From positions 1 to 18,898 of the forward strand of contig PSRF01000052.1 in NCBI GenBank assembly GCA_003175865.1: a DNA stretch of 18,898 nucleotides, given 5' to 3'. The number at the start of each line of letters is the position of its first letter. The stretch's first letter is position 1. Shown here one piece after another: positions 1-6,440 of this stretch. The notes under the pieces were generated by a model. That model was given only the letters and a program-made list of their open reading frames with translations, was not told where the DNA came from and ran no database searches. Position numbers and translations under genes: made by a program. This DNA comes from Blastocatellia bacterium. GTDB taxonomy: Bacteria; Acidobacteriota; Blastocatellia; Pyrinomonadales; Pyrinomonadaceae.

Positions 1-156
1 AACGCACAGGACAAATTGACCTTGGCATCCGGTCGCGGTTCCCTAATTTCATGCCTCGATTCTGACCCGGAAGACTCCGAATTGGCCAGTTGATTCGGTT
101 GGTTCATTTCTTACTGAGTGCAATACAGTAGCTGAGCTCCATGCACCCATTCAGCT

Positions 157-396
157 TCATTTGGAATAACTGATGACAGCGATGCCGCAACTTCGACAAC
201 GGAATGCAGCAAACCGTGGGTTTTGCAGGAAGGCACCTTCGTTTTCGGGATACATAAGATCCGTCTTCATGTTAGGTACGAAATGTTTGCCAATATCTTT
301 GTTCGGACTCCAATGTAGGCCGGAGATGCTGACGATATACCCGGGCTCGAGAGACTGCTGACAGCTTGGGCAACTTGTTATTTCCTTGTTGTTCAT
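157..396 (-). CDS. Small zinc-ribbon protein, DUF6487-like
   Basis: The 79-residue protein has two CxxC pairs, C9-x2-C12 near the N-terminus and C67-x2-C70 near the C-terminus. This is the layout of a four-cysteine zinc ribbon. Between them lies a G-Y-I...G-L-H-W-S-P segment that I associate with DUF6487-type proteins. The function of that family is not known to me. There is no signal peptide or membrane segment, so a cytoplasmic protein is expected. The ATG is preceded on the minus strand by GGGAGAA, a plausible ribosome binding site, which supports this start. It is divergent from the next gene, with only a few dozen bases between the two starts, so both promoters must lie in or overlap that gap. 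Confidence 0.75.
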   Translation of the reverse strand: MNNKEITSCPSCQQSLEPGYIVSISGLHWSPNKDIGKHFVPNMKTDLMYPENEGAFLQNPRFAAFRCRSCGIAVISYSK

Positions 397-431
397 GATT
401 CGATTCTCCCACGACGGCGCTGATTATTGAA

Positions 432-821
432 GTGCTAGGTGTCAGTGAAATACTAACTGCAATGAGCAACATGAATCTCGACTCTCAGCAACAGGATAAA
501 GATACTTGGGGCGGCGACGGTATTCATATGACATTTGCTTCGCAGCATGGCACCGTCGAGTTCGACTGTGCGCACGGCGAGATCTCCGGGTCTTTCAAGA
601 CCGATGCCGACGACCGCTTCGACTTACCCGGAACCTTTACGCCTGAGCGTGGTGGTCCAATTCGTCTGGATCGCATGCCTGAGAGTCGCCCTGTTCGTTA
701 CGTCGGACGGGTGCAGAATGGAACAATGATTCTGACAATCACCTTCACTGACAACAATGAAAGTGTGGGGTCATATTCGCTCACTCGCGGGAAACAAGGT
801 CGCATCAGGAAATGTTTGTAG
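432..821 (+). CDS. Hypothetical protein with a conserved-looking beta-rich core
   Basis: The product is 129 residues from a GTG at 432, or 119 from the ATG at 462; neither has a convincing Shine-Dalgarno, so the start is uncertain. The core reads as short beta strands: a segment containing V-E-F-D-C-A-H-G, then a G-G-P-I-R turn, a Y-V-G-R-V strand, an M-I-L-T-I-T-F-T strand, and a C-terminal S-L-T-R-G...R-K-C-L. Two cysteines (in DCAHG and the final KCL) could pair. I have the impression that similar short proteins occur in acidobacteria, often with a signal peptide, but I cannot name a family. No signal peptide is evident here. It is followed 39 bases later by the lyase-family gene on the same strand. 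Confidence 0.6.
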   Translation: MLGVSEILTAMSNMNLDSQQQDKDTWGGDGIHMTFASQHGTVEFDCAHGEISGSFKTDADDRFDLPGTFTPERGGPIRLDRMPESRPVRYVGRVQNGTMILTITFTDNNESVGSYSLTRGKQGRIRKCL

Positions 822-860
822 GCTTTATCTTAAGAAGCTTGAAGTCTGAAATATTTAGTT

Positions 861-1694
861 ATGACGCACGAAAATCAACTCAAACGAATTGAACAATTTC
901 ACGAGCTGCATGAAAGCGGTTGTTTCATTTTGCCGAATCCGTGGAATCCCGGCTCTGCGCTTTATCTGCAGCACCTCGGCTTCAAAGCTCTCGCAACGAC
1001 ATCAGCGGGTTTCGCTTTGACGCGTGGGTTAACAGATGCAGGTATGACGCTCGAAATTATGTTGGCTCATGTGCGAGATATTGCCAGCGCAACTTCGCTT
1101 CCCGTCAACGCTGACTTTCAGAATGGCTACGTGGATGAACCGCACGCAGTCGCAAACAGCGTCTCGTTATGTGTGCAAACGGGAGTCGCAGGTTTATCGA
1201 TCGAGGACTCGACTGGAAAAGCTGATGCTCCACTCTACGAATTCGATTTGGGTGTCGAGCGGATCCAGGCGGCACGCCAAGCGATCAACAAATCGGGCTT
1301 GCCAGTGGTCCTCACGGCGCGTTGTGAGGCGTGGCTCGTCAAGCATCCTGACGCTCGAAAGATTGCACTCGAGCGTTTGGTAGCTTACGCAGATGCAGGT
1401 GCGGATTGTCTTTATGCGCCGGGTGTTCGCGACATCGATTACATCAGTGACATCGTCAAAGCAGTTTCTCCCAAGCCGGTAAATGTACTTGTTTCTTCGT
1501 CAGGTCCGGACCTGAATTTTCGACAACTCGAGGACGTGGGCGTCAGACGACTTTCAGTTGGATCGGCGCTGGCACGTGTCGCCTGGAGTGCGTTTATGCG
1601 TGCGGCAAAAGAGATCAACGAGGAGGGAACATTCGAATCGCTTGACGATATTGCCATGTCGATGGAACTCAACAAGTTGTTTAGCTCTACCTAA
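861..1694 (+). CDS. Isocitrate lyase/phosphoenolpyruvate mutase superfamily enzyme
   Basis: The 277-residue protein spans the alpha/beta barrel of the ICL/PEP-mutase superfamily, whose members make or break C-C or C-P bonds next to a carboxylate using a Mg-bound enolate. Visible signposts are N-P-W-N-P-G (26-31), T-T-S-A-G (46-50), A-D-F-Q-N-G (84-89, the Mg-site region with D85), I-E-D-S (114-117, metal-site E115), and the late V-R-R-L-S-V-G-S-A-L-A-R segment. The K-K-C-G-H catalytic loop of methylisocitrate and isocitrate lyases is absent; the equivalent stretch is T-A-R-C-E-A-W. It is therefore not a normal PrpB or AceA. Substrate is unknown; oxaloacetate-hydrolase- or phosphonopyruvate-type chemistry is possible. 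The residue two after D85, usually acidic, is Gln. It converges on the next gene with a 7-base gap. Confidence 0.92.
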   Translation: MTHENQLKRIEQFHELHESGCFILPNPWNPGSALYLQHLGFKALATTSAGFALTRGLTDAGMTLEIMLAHVRDIASATSLPVNADFQNGYVDEPHAVANSVSLCVQTGVAGLSIEDSTGKADAPLYEFDLGVERIQAARQAINKSGLPVVLTARCEAWLVKHPDARKIALERLVAYADAGADCLYAPGVRDIDYISDIVKAVSPKPVNVLVSSSGPDLNFRQLEDVGVRRLSVGSALARVAWSAFMRAAKEINEEGTFESLDDIAMSMELNKLFSST

Positions 1695-1701
1695 GCCTGA
1701 C

Positions 1702-2358
1702 TTAACGGTCCCGCTTGTTAAAGATCACTCGCCCTTTGAGAATTGAATTGAGATTGTGCTGTTCGGTTTTGTATGGCTTCACTTTATTGCCGCCATTGTC
1801 ATTAAGTTGGTCCCAATCTTGTTCCTTGTAAAACCCGAGTGTCATTTCGTCGTTCGTGTGAGACAAGATGCGGGCGAATCTTCTGAAGAACACCTCGCCC
1901 CGCAACGGATCAACGACAGCGATATAATTTGCGCCCAGGCCTCCATCACCCATTGTGACCAGCAACGCTGTCTTCTTCTGACTCGTAACGACCTCCTCGA
2001 CGTTTAAAACTCCGTAGTATTCAAACAGGATCTTTTTACGTTTGCGTGTGCGCGTGTCGTAGATATAAAGACTCTGTCCCTCATTCTCGAAACCGCCGGC
2101 GCCATCAGGTGCGGAATAAACAACGGTGCGACCATTGTTGGTTATCCACGCTTCCTCCGCTTGATTCGCGATCTTTTGCTCGCGACCGGCGATCGTTATG
2201 AATAGAGGTCCGTATTGACCTTGAACATCTACACGCGTTTTTGTGATCTTTGTTGGGGCGCCCGTTTGCGCAGACGCGGTGACTGTGGAGAGGAGCAGAA
2301 CCGTGATGTAGAAGCGTCGGTCGTAGACGCGACGATGAGTCAAAGGTGTCGTGGCCAT
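1702..2358 (-). CDS. Secreted protein of unknown function
   Basis: The 218-residue protein begins with a basic stretch (RRVYDRR) and a hydrophobic core (F-Y-I-T-V-L-L-L-S-T-V-T-A) ending A-S-A-Q, a convincing signal peptide cleaved near residue 31. The mature part has alternating strands with features such as E-E-A-W-I-T-N-N-G-R-T-V-V-Y-S-A-P-D-G-A-G-G-F, L-Y-I-Y-D-T-R-T and Y-I-A-V-V-D-P-L-R-G. These resemble blades of WD40/TolB-like propellers, but there are too few for a complete propeller and I do not assign a family. The ATG lacks a clear Shine-Dalgarno. It faces the lyase-family gene tail to tail, and its upstream region holds the REP-like pair. Confidence 0.75.
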   Translation of the reverse strand: MATTPLTHRRVYDRRFYITVLLLSTVTASAQTGAPTKITKTRVDVQGQYGPLFITIAGREQKIANQAEEAWITNNGRTVVYSAPDGAGGFENEGQSLYIYDTRTRKRKKILFEYYGVLNVEEVVTSQKKTALLVTMGDGGLGANYIAVVDPLRGEVFFRRFARILSHTNDEMTLGFYKEQDWDQLNDNGGNKVKPYKTEQHNLNSILKGRVIFNKRDR

Positions 2359-2402
2359 AACGCGCGGGATGATAACTCAATCGTGGGAGAAGCGTCTTTA
2401 TT

Positions 2403-2429
2403 GCTTGGAGCGCAGGCGTCTTCGCCTGC
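2403..2429 (+). repeat. REP-like palindromic repeat unit, copy A
   Basis: A 27-base unit in which GCAGGCG (2412-2418) and CGCCTGC (2423-2429) form a perfect 7-bp stem around TCTT. It matches the reverse complement of 2470-2496 at 22 of 27 positions by eye. It lies between two divergently oriented genes. Confidence 0.75.
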
Positions 2430-2469
2430 ATCACTTCCGATAGCTCAACGTTGAACTCTTCGCGGGTCG

Positions 2470-2496
2470 GCGGGTGAGGACGCCTGCGGTCCCAGC
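2470..2496 (-). repeat. REP-like palindromic repeat unit, copy B (inverted)
   Basis: The inverted partner of copy A, 40 bases away. Its core GCAGGCGTC (read on the minus strand) is identical to copy A, but changes in the 3' half weaken its internal hairpin. Paired head-to-head units of this kind are typical of REP/BIME-like elements. Confidence 0.75.
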
Positions 2497-2532
2497 ATTA
2501 AGCGTGCTATTCTCTGATCGCATACAAATTTT

Positions 2533-2862
2533 ATGTCAACGATTCCACAAAGTGATCTATATCGGTTGATTGGTGAGGCAACTGCGCGCGGTGAACGTGT
2601 GGTAGTTGCAACCGTTGCGCACACGCGAGGATCAACTCCACAGCAGCGTGGCGCAAAGATGTTGTTTTTCCAGAATGGTGAAGTTGCCGGCACGGTCGGA
2701 GGTGGCTGTATCGAAGCTGAGGTGTGGGCCGAAGCGCGCGAGGCAATGCGTTTAGGGAAATCTGCGCTGCACCACTTTTCGCTGACTGCTGAAGAGGCAA
2801 GTGAAGAAGGAATGGTGTGTGGCGGGACGATGGATATATTCGTTGAACTCATTCGACCGTGA
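2533..2862 (+). CDS. XdhC/CoxI-domain protein (one-domain XdhC)
   Basis: The 109-residue protein corresponds to the XdhC/CoxI N-terminal domain. The signature elements are A-H-T-R-G-S-T-P (29-36), G-A-K-M-L, and G-T-V-G-G-G-C-I-E-A-E-V with its conserved cysteine, followed by G-M-V-C-G-G-T at the domain end. XdhC proteins bind molybdenum cofactor, protect it, favour its sulfuration and hand it to xanthine-dehydrogenase-family hydroxylases. Full-length XdhC also carries a C-terminal Rossmann domain. Here that part is missing and occurs instead in the gene at 3296, on the same strand after an unrelated small membrane protein. The two may work as a complex. No hydroxylase subunit gene is in the window. 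The ATG has no clear Shine-Dalgarno. Confidence 0.9.
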   Translation: MSTIPQSDLYRLIGEATARGERVVVATVAHTRGSTPQQRGAKMLFFQNGEVAGTVGGGCIEAEVWAEAREAMRLGKSALHHFSLTAEEASEEGMVCGGTMDIFVELIRP

Positions 2863-2952
2863 ATGGTGAAATGAACTTTGTGCTTGAAGCTGGACTCTCG
2901 TTATGACTGTCGGTTTCCATGAAAGGTCAAAGCAAAAGTACAAAGTTCGAGA

Positions 2953-2986
2953 ATCAAAATCTGAGATCTACGATTTAAGATCTAAA
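2953..2986 (+). repeat. Short AGATCT-rich degenerate repeat before the DUF962 gene
   Basis: Alternating GATCT/AGATC words abut the ATG at 2987. The decamer ATCTGAGATC at 2959-2968 recurs exactly at 4129-4138, just past the second XdhC gene. Related words also occur at 4105-4114. Confidence 0.45.
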
Positions 2987-3277
2987 ATGTCCTACGTCGC
3001 CGATTACAAATCCAAGCACCAGCATCCGCTGAATCGAGTCACGCATTCGATTGGAATTCCTCTCATCGTGCTGTCGTTGCCGCTCTTTTTCTTCGCGTGG
3101 CGTTGGGCGTTGGGAATGTTTATTGTTGGTTGGATTCTTCAGTTTGTCGGCCATGCCATCGAAGGTAATCAACCAGCCTTCTTCAAAAATCCCGTCTATC
3201 TGCTTGTCGGTCCAATGTGGCTAATCAAACACGCCGCAGCAGTCATCGGCCGGGGAAAACCGACCTCAACTAAATAA
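2987..3277 (+). CDS. DUF962/Mpo1-like small membrane protein
   Basis: From the ATG at 2987 the product is 96 residues beginning M-S-Y-V-A-D-Y. A frame open from 2903 adds 28 low-complexity residues encoded by the AGATCT-rich repeat, so the shorter start is preferred. DUF962 features are clear: H-P-L-N-R-V-T-H-S-I-G-I-P at the start, two hydrophobic segments (L-I-V-L-S-L-P-L-F-F-F and A-L-G-M-F-I-V-G-W-I-L), then Q-F-V-G-H-A-I-E-G-N-Q-P-A and a final hydrophobic P-V-Y-L-L-V-G-P-M-W-L. Yeast Mpo1 of this family is a dioxygenase in phytosphingosine (2-hydroxy fatty acid) alpha-oxidation; the role in bacteria is unclear. The conserved histidines suggest a metal site. Its position between two xdhC genes is unexplained. 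Confidence 0.88.
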   Translation: MSYVADYKSKHQHPLNRVTHSIGIPLIVLSLPLFFFAWRWALGMFIVGWILQFVGHAIEGNQPAFFKNPVYLLVGPMWLIKHAAAVIGRGKPTSTK

Positions 3278-3295
3278 GCGAAGACAACTGCAAAG

Positions 3296-4114
3296 ATGGA
3301 CGCCTACGAGGAACACGCATCTCCGCAGCAAATCATCAGAGCTGTCTCGCGTCTTCTAGAAGGTGGCGGGATTGGCGTCCTCATCACGATTATTTCGGGT
3401 AGTGAGAACGTGGGCGCCAAACTTCTGGTCGAGCAATCCGGCGAAGTTACGGGAAGCCTAGACAATGCTGATCTAAGAAACGCAGCGATCAGTCAGGCGA
3501 AATTGTTTCTTGATTCTCGTCAAGAAGCTAAGACGATAGCGGTGCAGGAGTTCGCACCTCAGCTTCAAAGTGACGAATTGTTATTGTTCGAGTGGATTCG
3601 GCCAGAACCACGCATGGTGATCTGTGGAGCGGGTCACGTTGGTGCTGCGCTCGCGACAATCTCTGCACTCACTGGTTATCATGTCACGCTTATTGATGAT
3701 CGTTCCGAATTCCTAAAGCGTGAAAAATTTCCGCAGCCAAATGTTGAATTGCTCGTTGCTGAAAACTGGACCGACGCGGTGCGTAAAGCAATTGGTGATG
3801 GTCACGGGGTTGCAGTCGCGGTAGTGACTCGTGGTCATAATGAAGACGAGGAATGCATGCGCGCGGTGGTTCCGGTCAATCCTGATTATGTCGGCTTGAT
3901 CGGAAGTAAACGTCGCACCACTATAGTTATCGACCGATTGCGGGGCGCCGGTGCGACGCCAGAGCAGTTACAGAAAATTCATGCGCCAATTGGTTTGGAT
4001 ATTGGTGCTGTGAGTCCCGAAGAAGTTGCGATTGCAATTCTCGCCGAGGTTATTTGTGAACGGCGTGGGGGCAAGGGCGGGTCGTTGTCAGCGTGGCGGC
4101 GTGCGAGATCTTAG
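3296..4114 (+). CDS. XdhC family protein with Rossmann domain
   Basis: The 272-residue protein has an N-terminal domain (about 10-100) that looks like a diverged XdhC/CoxI domain: V-G-A-K-L-L-V...G-E-V-T-G-S-L remains, but the RGST and GGGC motifs are absent. The C-terminal Rossmann domain (about 106-255) is well preserved: V-I-C-G-A-G-H-V-G-A-A-L (108-119), I-D-D-R (133-136), V-T-R-G-H-N-E-D (177-184), Y-V-G-L-I-G-S-K-R-R (198-207) and I-G-L-D-I-G-A-V-S-P-E-E-V-A (232-245). These are the usual XdhC/CoxF signatures for delivering sulfurated molybdenum cofactor to hydroxylases. The motifs missing here are present in the one-domain protein at 2533, suggesting the pair divide the job. The ATG follows the DUF962 stop by 18 bases. 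Confidence 0.9.
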   Translation: MDAYEEHASPQQIIRAVSRLLEGGGIGVLITIISGSENVGAKLLVEQSGEVTGSLDNADLRNAAISQAKLFLDSRQEAKTIAVQEFAPQLQSDELLLFEWIRPEPRMVICGAGHVGAALATISALTGYHVTLIDDRSEFLKREKFPQPNVELLVAENWTDAVRKAIGDGHGVAVAVVTRGHNEDEECMRAVVPVNPDYVGLIGSKRRTTIVIDRLRGAGATPEQLQKIHAPIGLDIGAVSPEEVAIAILAEVICERRGGKGGSLSAWRRARS

Positions 4115-4120
4115 ATTTTC

Positions 4121-4158
4121 CTTTGTGGATCTGAGATCCCAGATCTCCACGCACAAAG
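4121..4158. terminator. Palindrome between two convergent genes, possible bidirectional terminator
   Basis: CTTTGTG (4121-4127) pairs with CACAAAG (4152-4158), and GATCTG (4128-4133) pairs with CAGATC (4140-4145), leaving a 6-base internal mismatch on one side. It fills the 46-base gap between the stops of the second XdhC gene and the NTF2-like gene. No strong T-run follows on either strand, so termination is only inferred from position. Confidence 0.45.
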
Positions 4159-4160
4159 CA

Positions 4161-4712
4161 CTACTTCAAATACTTCTCCGGCAGTTTGTTCTTCTCATCC
4201 TCCCCTTGCCAGAAGATTGTGACAATCCACCAACGTTTTCCATCATTCATTAATTGAAAGCTGTTGATTCCTCGCTGAAAGGGCTTCGCATCGTCAGCCG
4301 CGTGACGTGATTCATAAGTGCTGAACACATGCGCAATCTGGCCAAATTGCTCCATCTTTCGCGAGACTTCCCTCTCGTAAAAGCCTTCTTTCTCAAAGAA
4401 CGGTTCCGCACGGCTAATATATTCGTCGGCACTGAGCACGCGAGAAGCATAACTCGCATCGGGGCGTGCATTCGTCGGAATTAAACGTGCTCCCGGTATG
4501 AAGAGCGACCGCATTCGATCCCAGTCTCTTTTTTTCCCTGCTGGCCCTGAGATGACATCGTAAACTGCGGCAATGATCGCATCGATAGATTTCACGTCGT
4601 CGGGTTTAGCTGCGGGTGTTACCGGCTGAGCCGGTGTCGGTTGAGCACTGTTCTGGCCCATGATGATTCCTGAAAAGAGCAGAAGTGCGAGAACGACAAT
4701 AATGGGTCGCAT
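4161..4712 (-). CDS. Secreted NTF2/SnoaL-like domain protein
   Basis: The start at 4712 is chosen because AGGAG sits 8 bases upstream of this ATG and the protein then opens with M-R-P-I-I-V-V-L-A-L-L-L-F-S-G, a signal peptide ending near I-M-G-Q-N. The longer frame (to 4778) adds a non-secretory N-terminus. After a Pro/Ala-rich linker, the mature 183-residue product has helix I-D-A-I-I-A-A-V-Y-D-V, W-D-R-M-R-S-L-F-I-P-G-A, Y-I-S-R-A-E-P-F-F and the strands A-H-V-F-S-T-Y-E-S-R and N-S-F-Q-L-M-N-D-G-K-R-W-W-I-V-T-I-F-W. This is the order expected of an NTF2-like cone fold (SnoaL/DUF4440 type). Such folds bind small ligands; no catalytic set can be assigned. A periplasmic location is likely. Confidence 0.85.
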   Translation of the reverse strand: MRPIIVVLALLLFSGIIMGQNSAQPTPAQPVTPAAKPDDVKSIDAIIAAVYDVISGPAGKKRDWDRMRSLFIPGARLIPTNARPDASYASRVLSADEYISRAEPFFEKEGFYEREVSRKMEQFGQIAHVFSTYESRHAADDAKPFQRGINSFQLMNDGKRWWIVTIFWQGEDEKNKLPEKYLK

Positions 4713-5067
4713 ACGTGTGACTCCTGTGGTGTTTTTTGGGTGATGATGAATTAAAACATTTGAATGTAAGTTTGTCATGATGGTTCACAGCTGTAGCTCA
4801 ACTCAAAGAAAGTTGAGTGACATCCCGACGTCACAGTCAAAATCAAAATTATTATCACTTTATATTCGTGTTAGTTCGCGCGATTTCGTGGATAGTCCGT
4901 TTTTCACCCGAGAACGAGCGGTCCACGAATCACACGAACTAACACGAACGAAAGCCAACAGCAAACTCGGGTTTTGATCCAATCTCTAGTACTCGGGGTT
5001 CTTGAATTCAGTTTTCACTAAATCTTCCTTTGTGCTTTACGCCGGTCGATGTTAAGAACATCTCCGC
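4713..5067. other. Intergenic region with long inverted repeat
   Basis: This stretch of about 355 bases lies between two divergent genes. It holds the Shine-Dalgarno of the minus-strand gene, an A/T-rich patch near 4838-4862, a small hairpin (CTCAACT 4797-4803 with AGTTGAG 4811-4817) and the large inverted repeat at 4865-4950. I see no convincing gene in it. Confidence 0.6.
4865..4950. repeat. Long imperfect inverted repeat
   Basis: The left arm 4865-4899 and right arm 4919-4950 are imperfect reverse complements. The outer 14 bases (TTCGTGTTAGTTCG) match exactly, then a diverged 3-base patch, a 1-base indel, TTCGTGGA shared, and CCG at the inner ends. The loop is about 19 bases. It looks like two head-to-head copies of a TTCGTG-rich dispersed repeat, or a folded non-coding element, in front of the MFS gene. 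Confidence 0.75.
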
Positions 5068-6351
5068 ATGCCAATTGAAGCGATCTCACCAACTGCACCA
5101 AGAACTCGCGTGTCCCATGGTTCTAAGATGTTTCGAGCATTGTCGCATCGAAACTTCCGACTCTTCTGGCTGGGCGCATTTCTCTCGAATGTTGGCACGT
5201 GGATGCAAGCGGGCGCCCAAGCCTGGCTCGTCCTCCAACTCACGAACTCCGCCTTCTGGCTGGGACTCGATGCCTTCATGGCGACTATTCCGGGTTTCTT
5301 CCTGACTCTAATCGGTGGCGTGTTTGCCGATTTAATCGACCGCCGTCGATTACTTATTGCGACACAGATTGGAGCTGGTGCGGCAGCGATTGGCTTGGCG
5401 ACGCTCGTTTGGACCGGCGTTGTTGATCGCTGGATGGTGCTTGGCTTTTCGTTTCTCACGGGGTGCTGTATGGCACTCGCTAGTCCTTCTTATCTCGCGA
5501 TGACTTACGACCTTGTGGGTCGCGAGGATCTGGCGAATGCGATAGCGTTAAACTCAACTCAGTTCCAACTGTCACGTGTTATTGGACCAGCAATGTTTGG
5601 TGTTGGCTTCAAGCTCTTTGGGCTTGCCGGTTGTTTCTTTGCTAACGGTCTGTCGTTTATTGCTGTTATCGCCGCATTAGTGATGGTCCGACTAGATCCA
5701 CGTTCTATCATCAATCGAGTCGCAGCGCCTCCAGCAAAAAACCCGCAAGTAGTCTGGCGGGAACTCGTCGAGGGTCTGCGTTACGTTAAAAAACGGCCAC
5801 GCGTCTTTTCTCTTCTGATCCTCTCAGCCGTCAATAGTTTTTTCGGTGCACCCTATTTTGCAATGGTCCCGATCTATGCTCGAGATATTTTCAAACTGGG
5901 AGAGACCGGACTTGCGTGGATGATGAGCACGGCCGGCTGCGGTGCTCTCTGCGGTGCATTACTGGTTGCCTACCTTGGCGAGATCAGAAAGAAAGGCTGG
6001 CTGGTACTGATAGGAGCAATCGCCTTCGGTATTTGTGTAACTATCTTCGCACTCTCCACTCACCTGATCATTTCGTTAACTTTTTTGTTTGGACTCGGCT
6101 TCGCCCTTGTTGTTTCCGTAGCTACTACTAACACTCTTCTTCAACAGTTGGTCACCGACAGTATGCGTGGTCGAGTGATGAGCATGTTCATCCTATCGTT
6201 CATGGGTACGATGCCATTTGGCAACATCATTGCAGGCTGGGCCTCGCACCGGTTTGGCGCGCCGCACACTTTGGCAGTTGGTGGGACGGTTGTGGCGCTT
6301 GTCGCCATTTCGATGGCTATCTTCAATCGCCGTTTGCGTGAACTTTACTGA
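5068..6351 (+). CDS. MFS transporter, EntS/MFS_3-like exporter
   Basis: The 427-residue polytopic membrane protein starts its first helix after H-R-N-F-R-L-F-W-L-G-A-F-L-S-N-V-G-T-W-M-Q, the usual opening of MFS_3 (enterobactin-exporter-like) proteins. The loop between helices 2 and 3 carries G-G-V-F-A-D-L-I-D-R-R-R, matching the MFS G-x-x-x-D-R-x-G-R-R class. Further hallmarks are R-V-I-G-P-A and the late D-S-M-R-G-R-V-M-S-M followed by G-N-I-I-A-G-W. About 11-12 hydrophobic segments are visible. The substrate cannot be told; relatives export siderophores, drugs or metabolites. The start is uncertain: neither the ATG at 5068 nor the one at 5128 (M-F-R-A-L) has a strong Shine-Dalgarno. It lies 89 bases before the VIT/VWA gene. 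Confidence 0.93.
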   Translation: MPIEAISPTAPRTRVSHGSKMFRALSHRNFRLFWLGAFLSNVGTWMQAGAQAWLVLQLTNSAFWLGLDAFMATIPGFFLTLIGGVFADLIDRRRLLIATQIGAGAAAIGLATLVWTGVVDRWMVLGFSFLTGCCMALASPSYLAMTYDLVGREDLANAIALNSTQFQLSRVIGPAMFGVGFKLFGLAGCFFANGLSFIAVIAALVMVRLDPRSIINRVAAPPAKNPQVVWRELVEGLRYVKKRPRVFSLLILSAVNSFFGAPYFAMVPIYARDIFKLGETGLAWMMSTAGCGALCGALLVAYLGEIRKKGWLVLIGAIAFGICVTIFALSTHLIISLTFLFGLGFALVVSVATTNTLLQQLVTDSMRGRVMSMFILSFMGTMPFGNIIAGWASHRFGAPHTLAVGGTVVALVAISMAIFNRRLRELY

Positions 6352-6440
6352 GACGGCTGGCTGAATTACGCAAGAACCATCCAAAGTTCCGTTCTAAACA
6401 TGCCGAAAGGTGTTTTTGAACTCGTCTCGGAGAATTTGCA

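Noticed and set aside
1..93. Frame open from the left edge to a TGA at 91-93, possibly the tail of a gene
   Set aside because: Only 30 codons, another frame is also open to about 65, and nothing in the residues is recognisable. The first 156 bases are left unassigned.
861..1694. Methylisocitrate lyase (PrpB)
   Set aside because: The catalytic KKCGH loop is absent and no other methylcitrate-cycle gene is present.
2903..2986. Upstream extension of the DUF962 protein
   Set aside because: The added residues are encoded by the AGATCT-rich repeat and do not belong to the DUF962 domain, which starts properly at the ATG at 2987.
4713..4778. Longer start for the NTF2-like protein
   Set aside because: It would bury the signal peptide 22 residues in, and the AGGAG site lies correctly for the ATG at 4712.
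4777..4977. Possible 66-residue protein over the long inverted repeat
   Set aside because: Its coding part is the inverted repeat itself; no start signal and no recognisable features.
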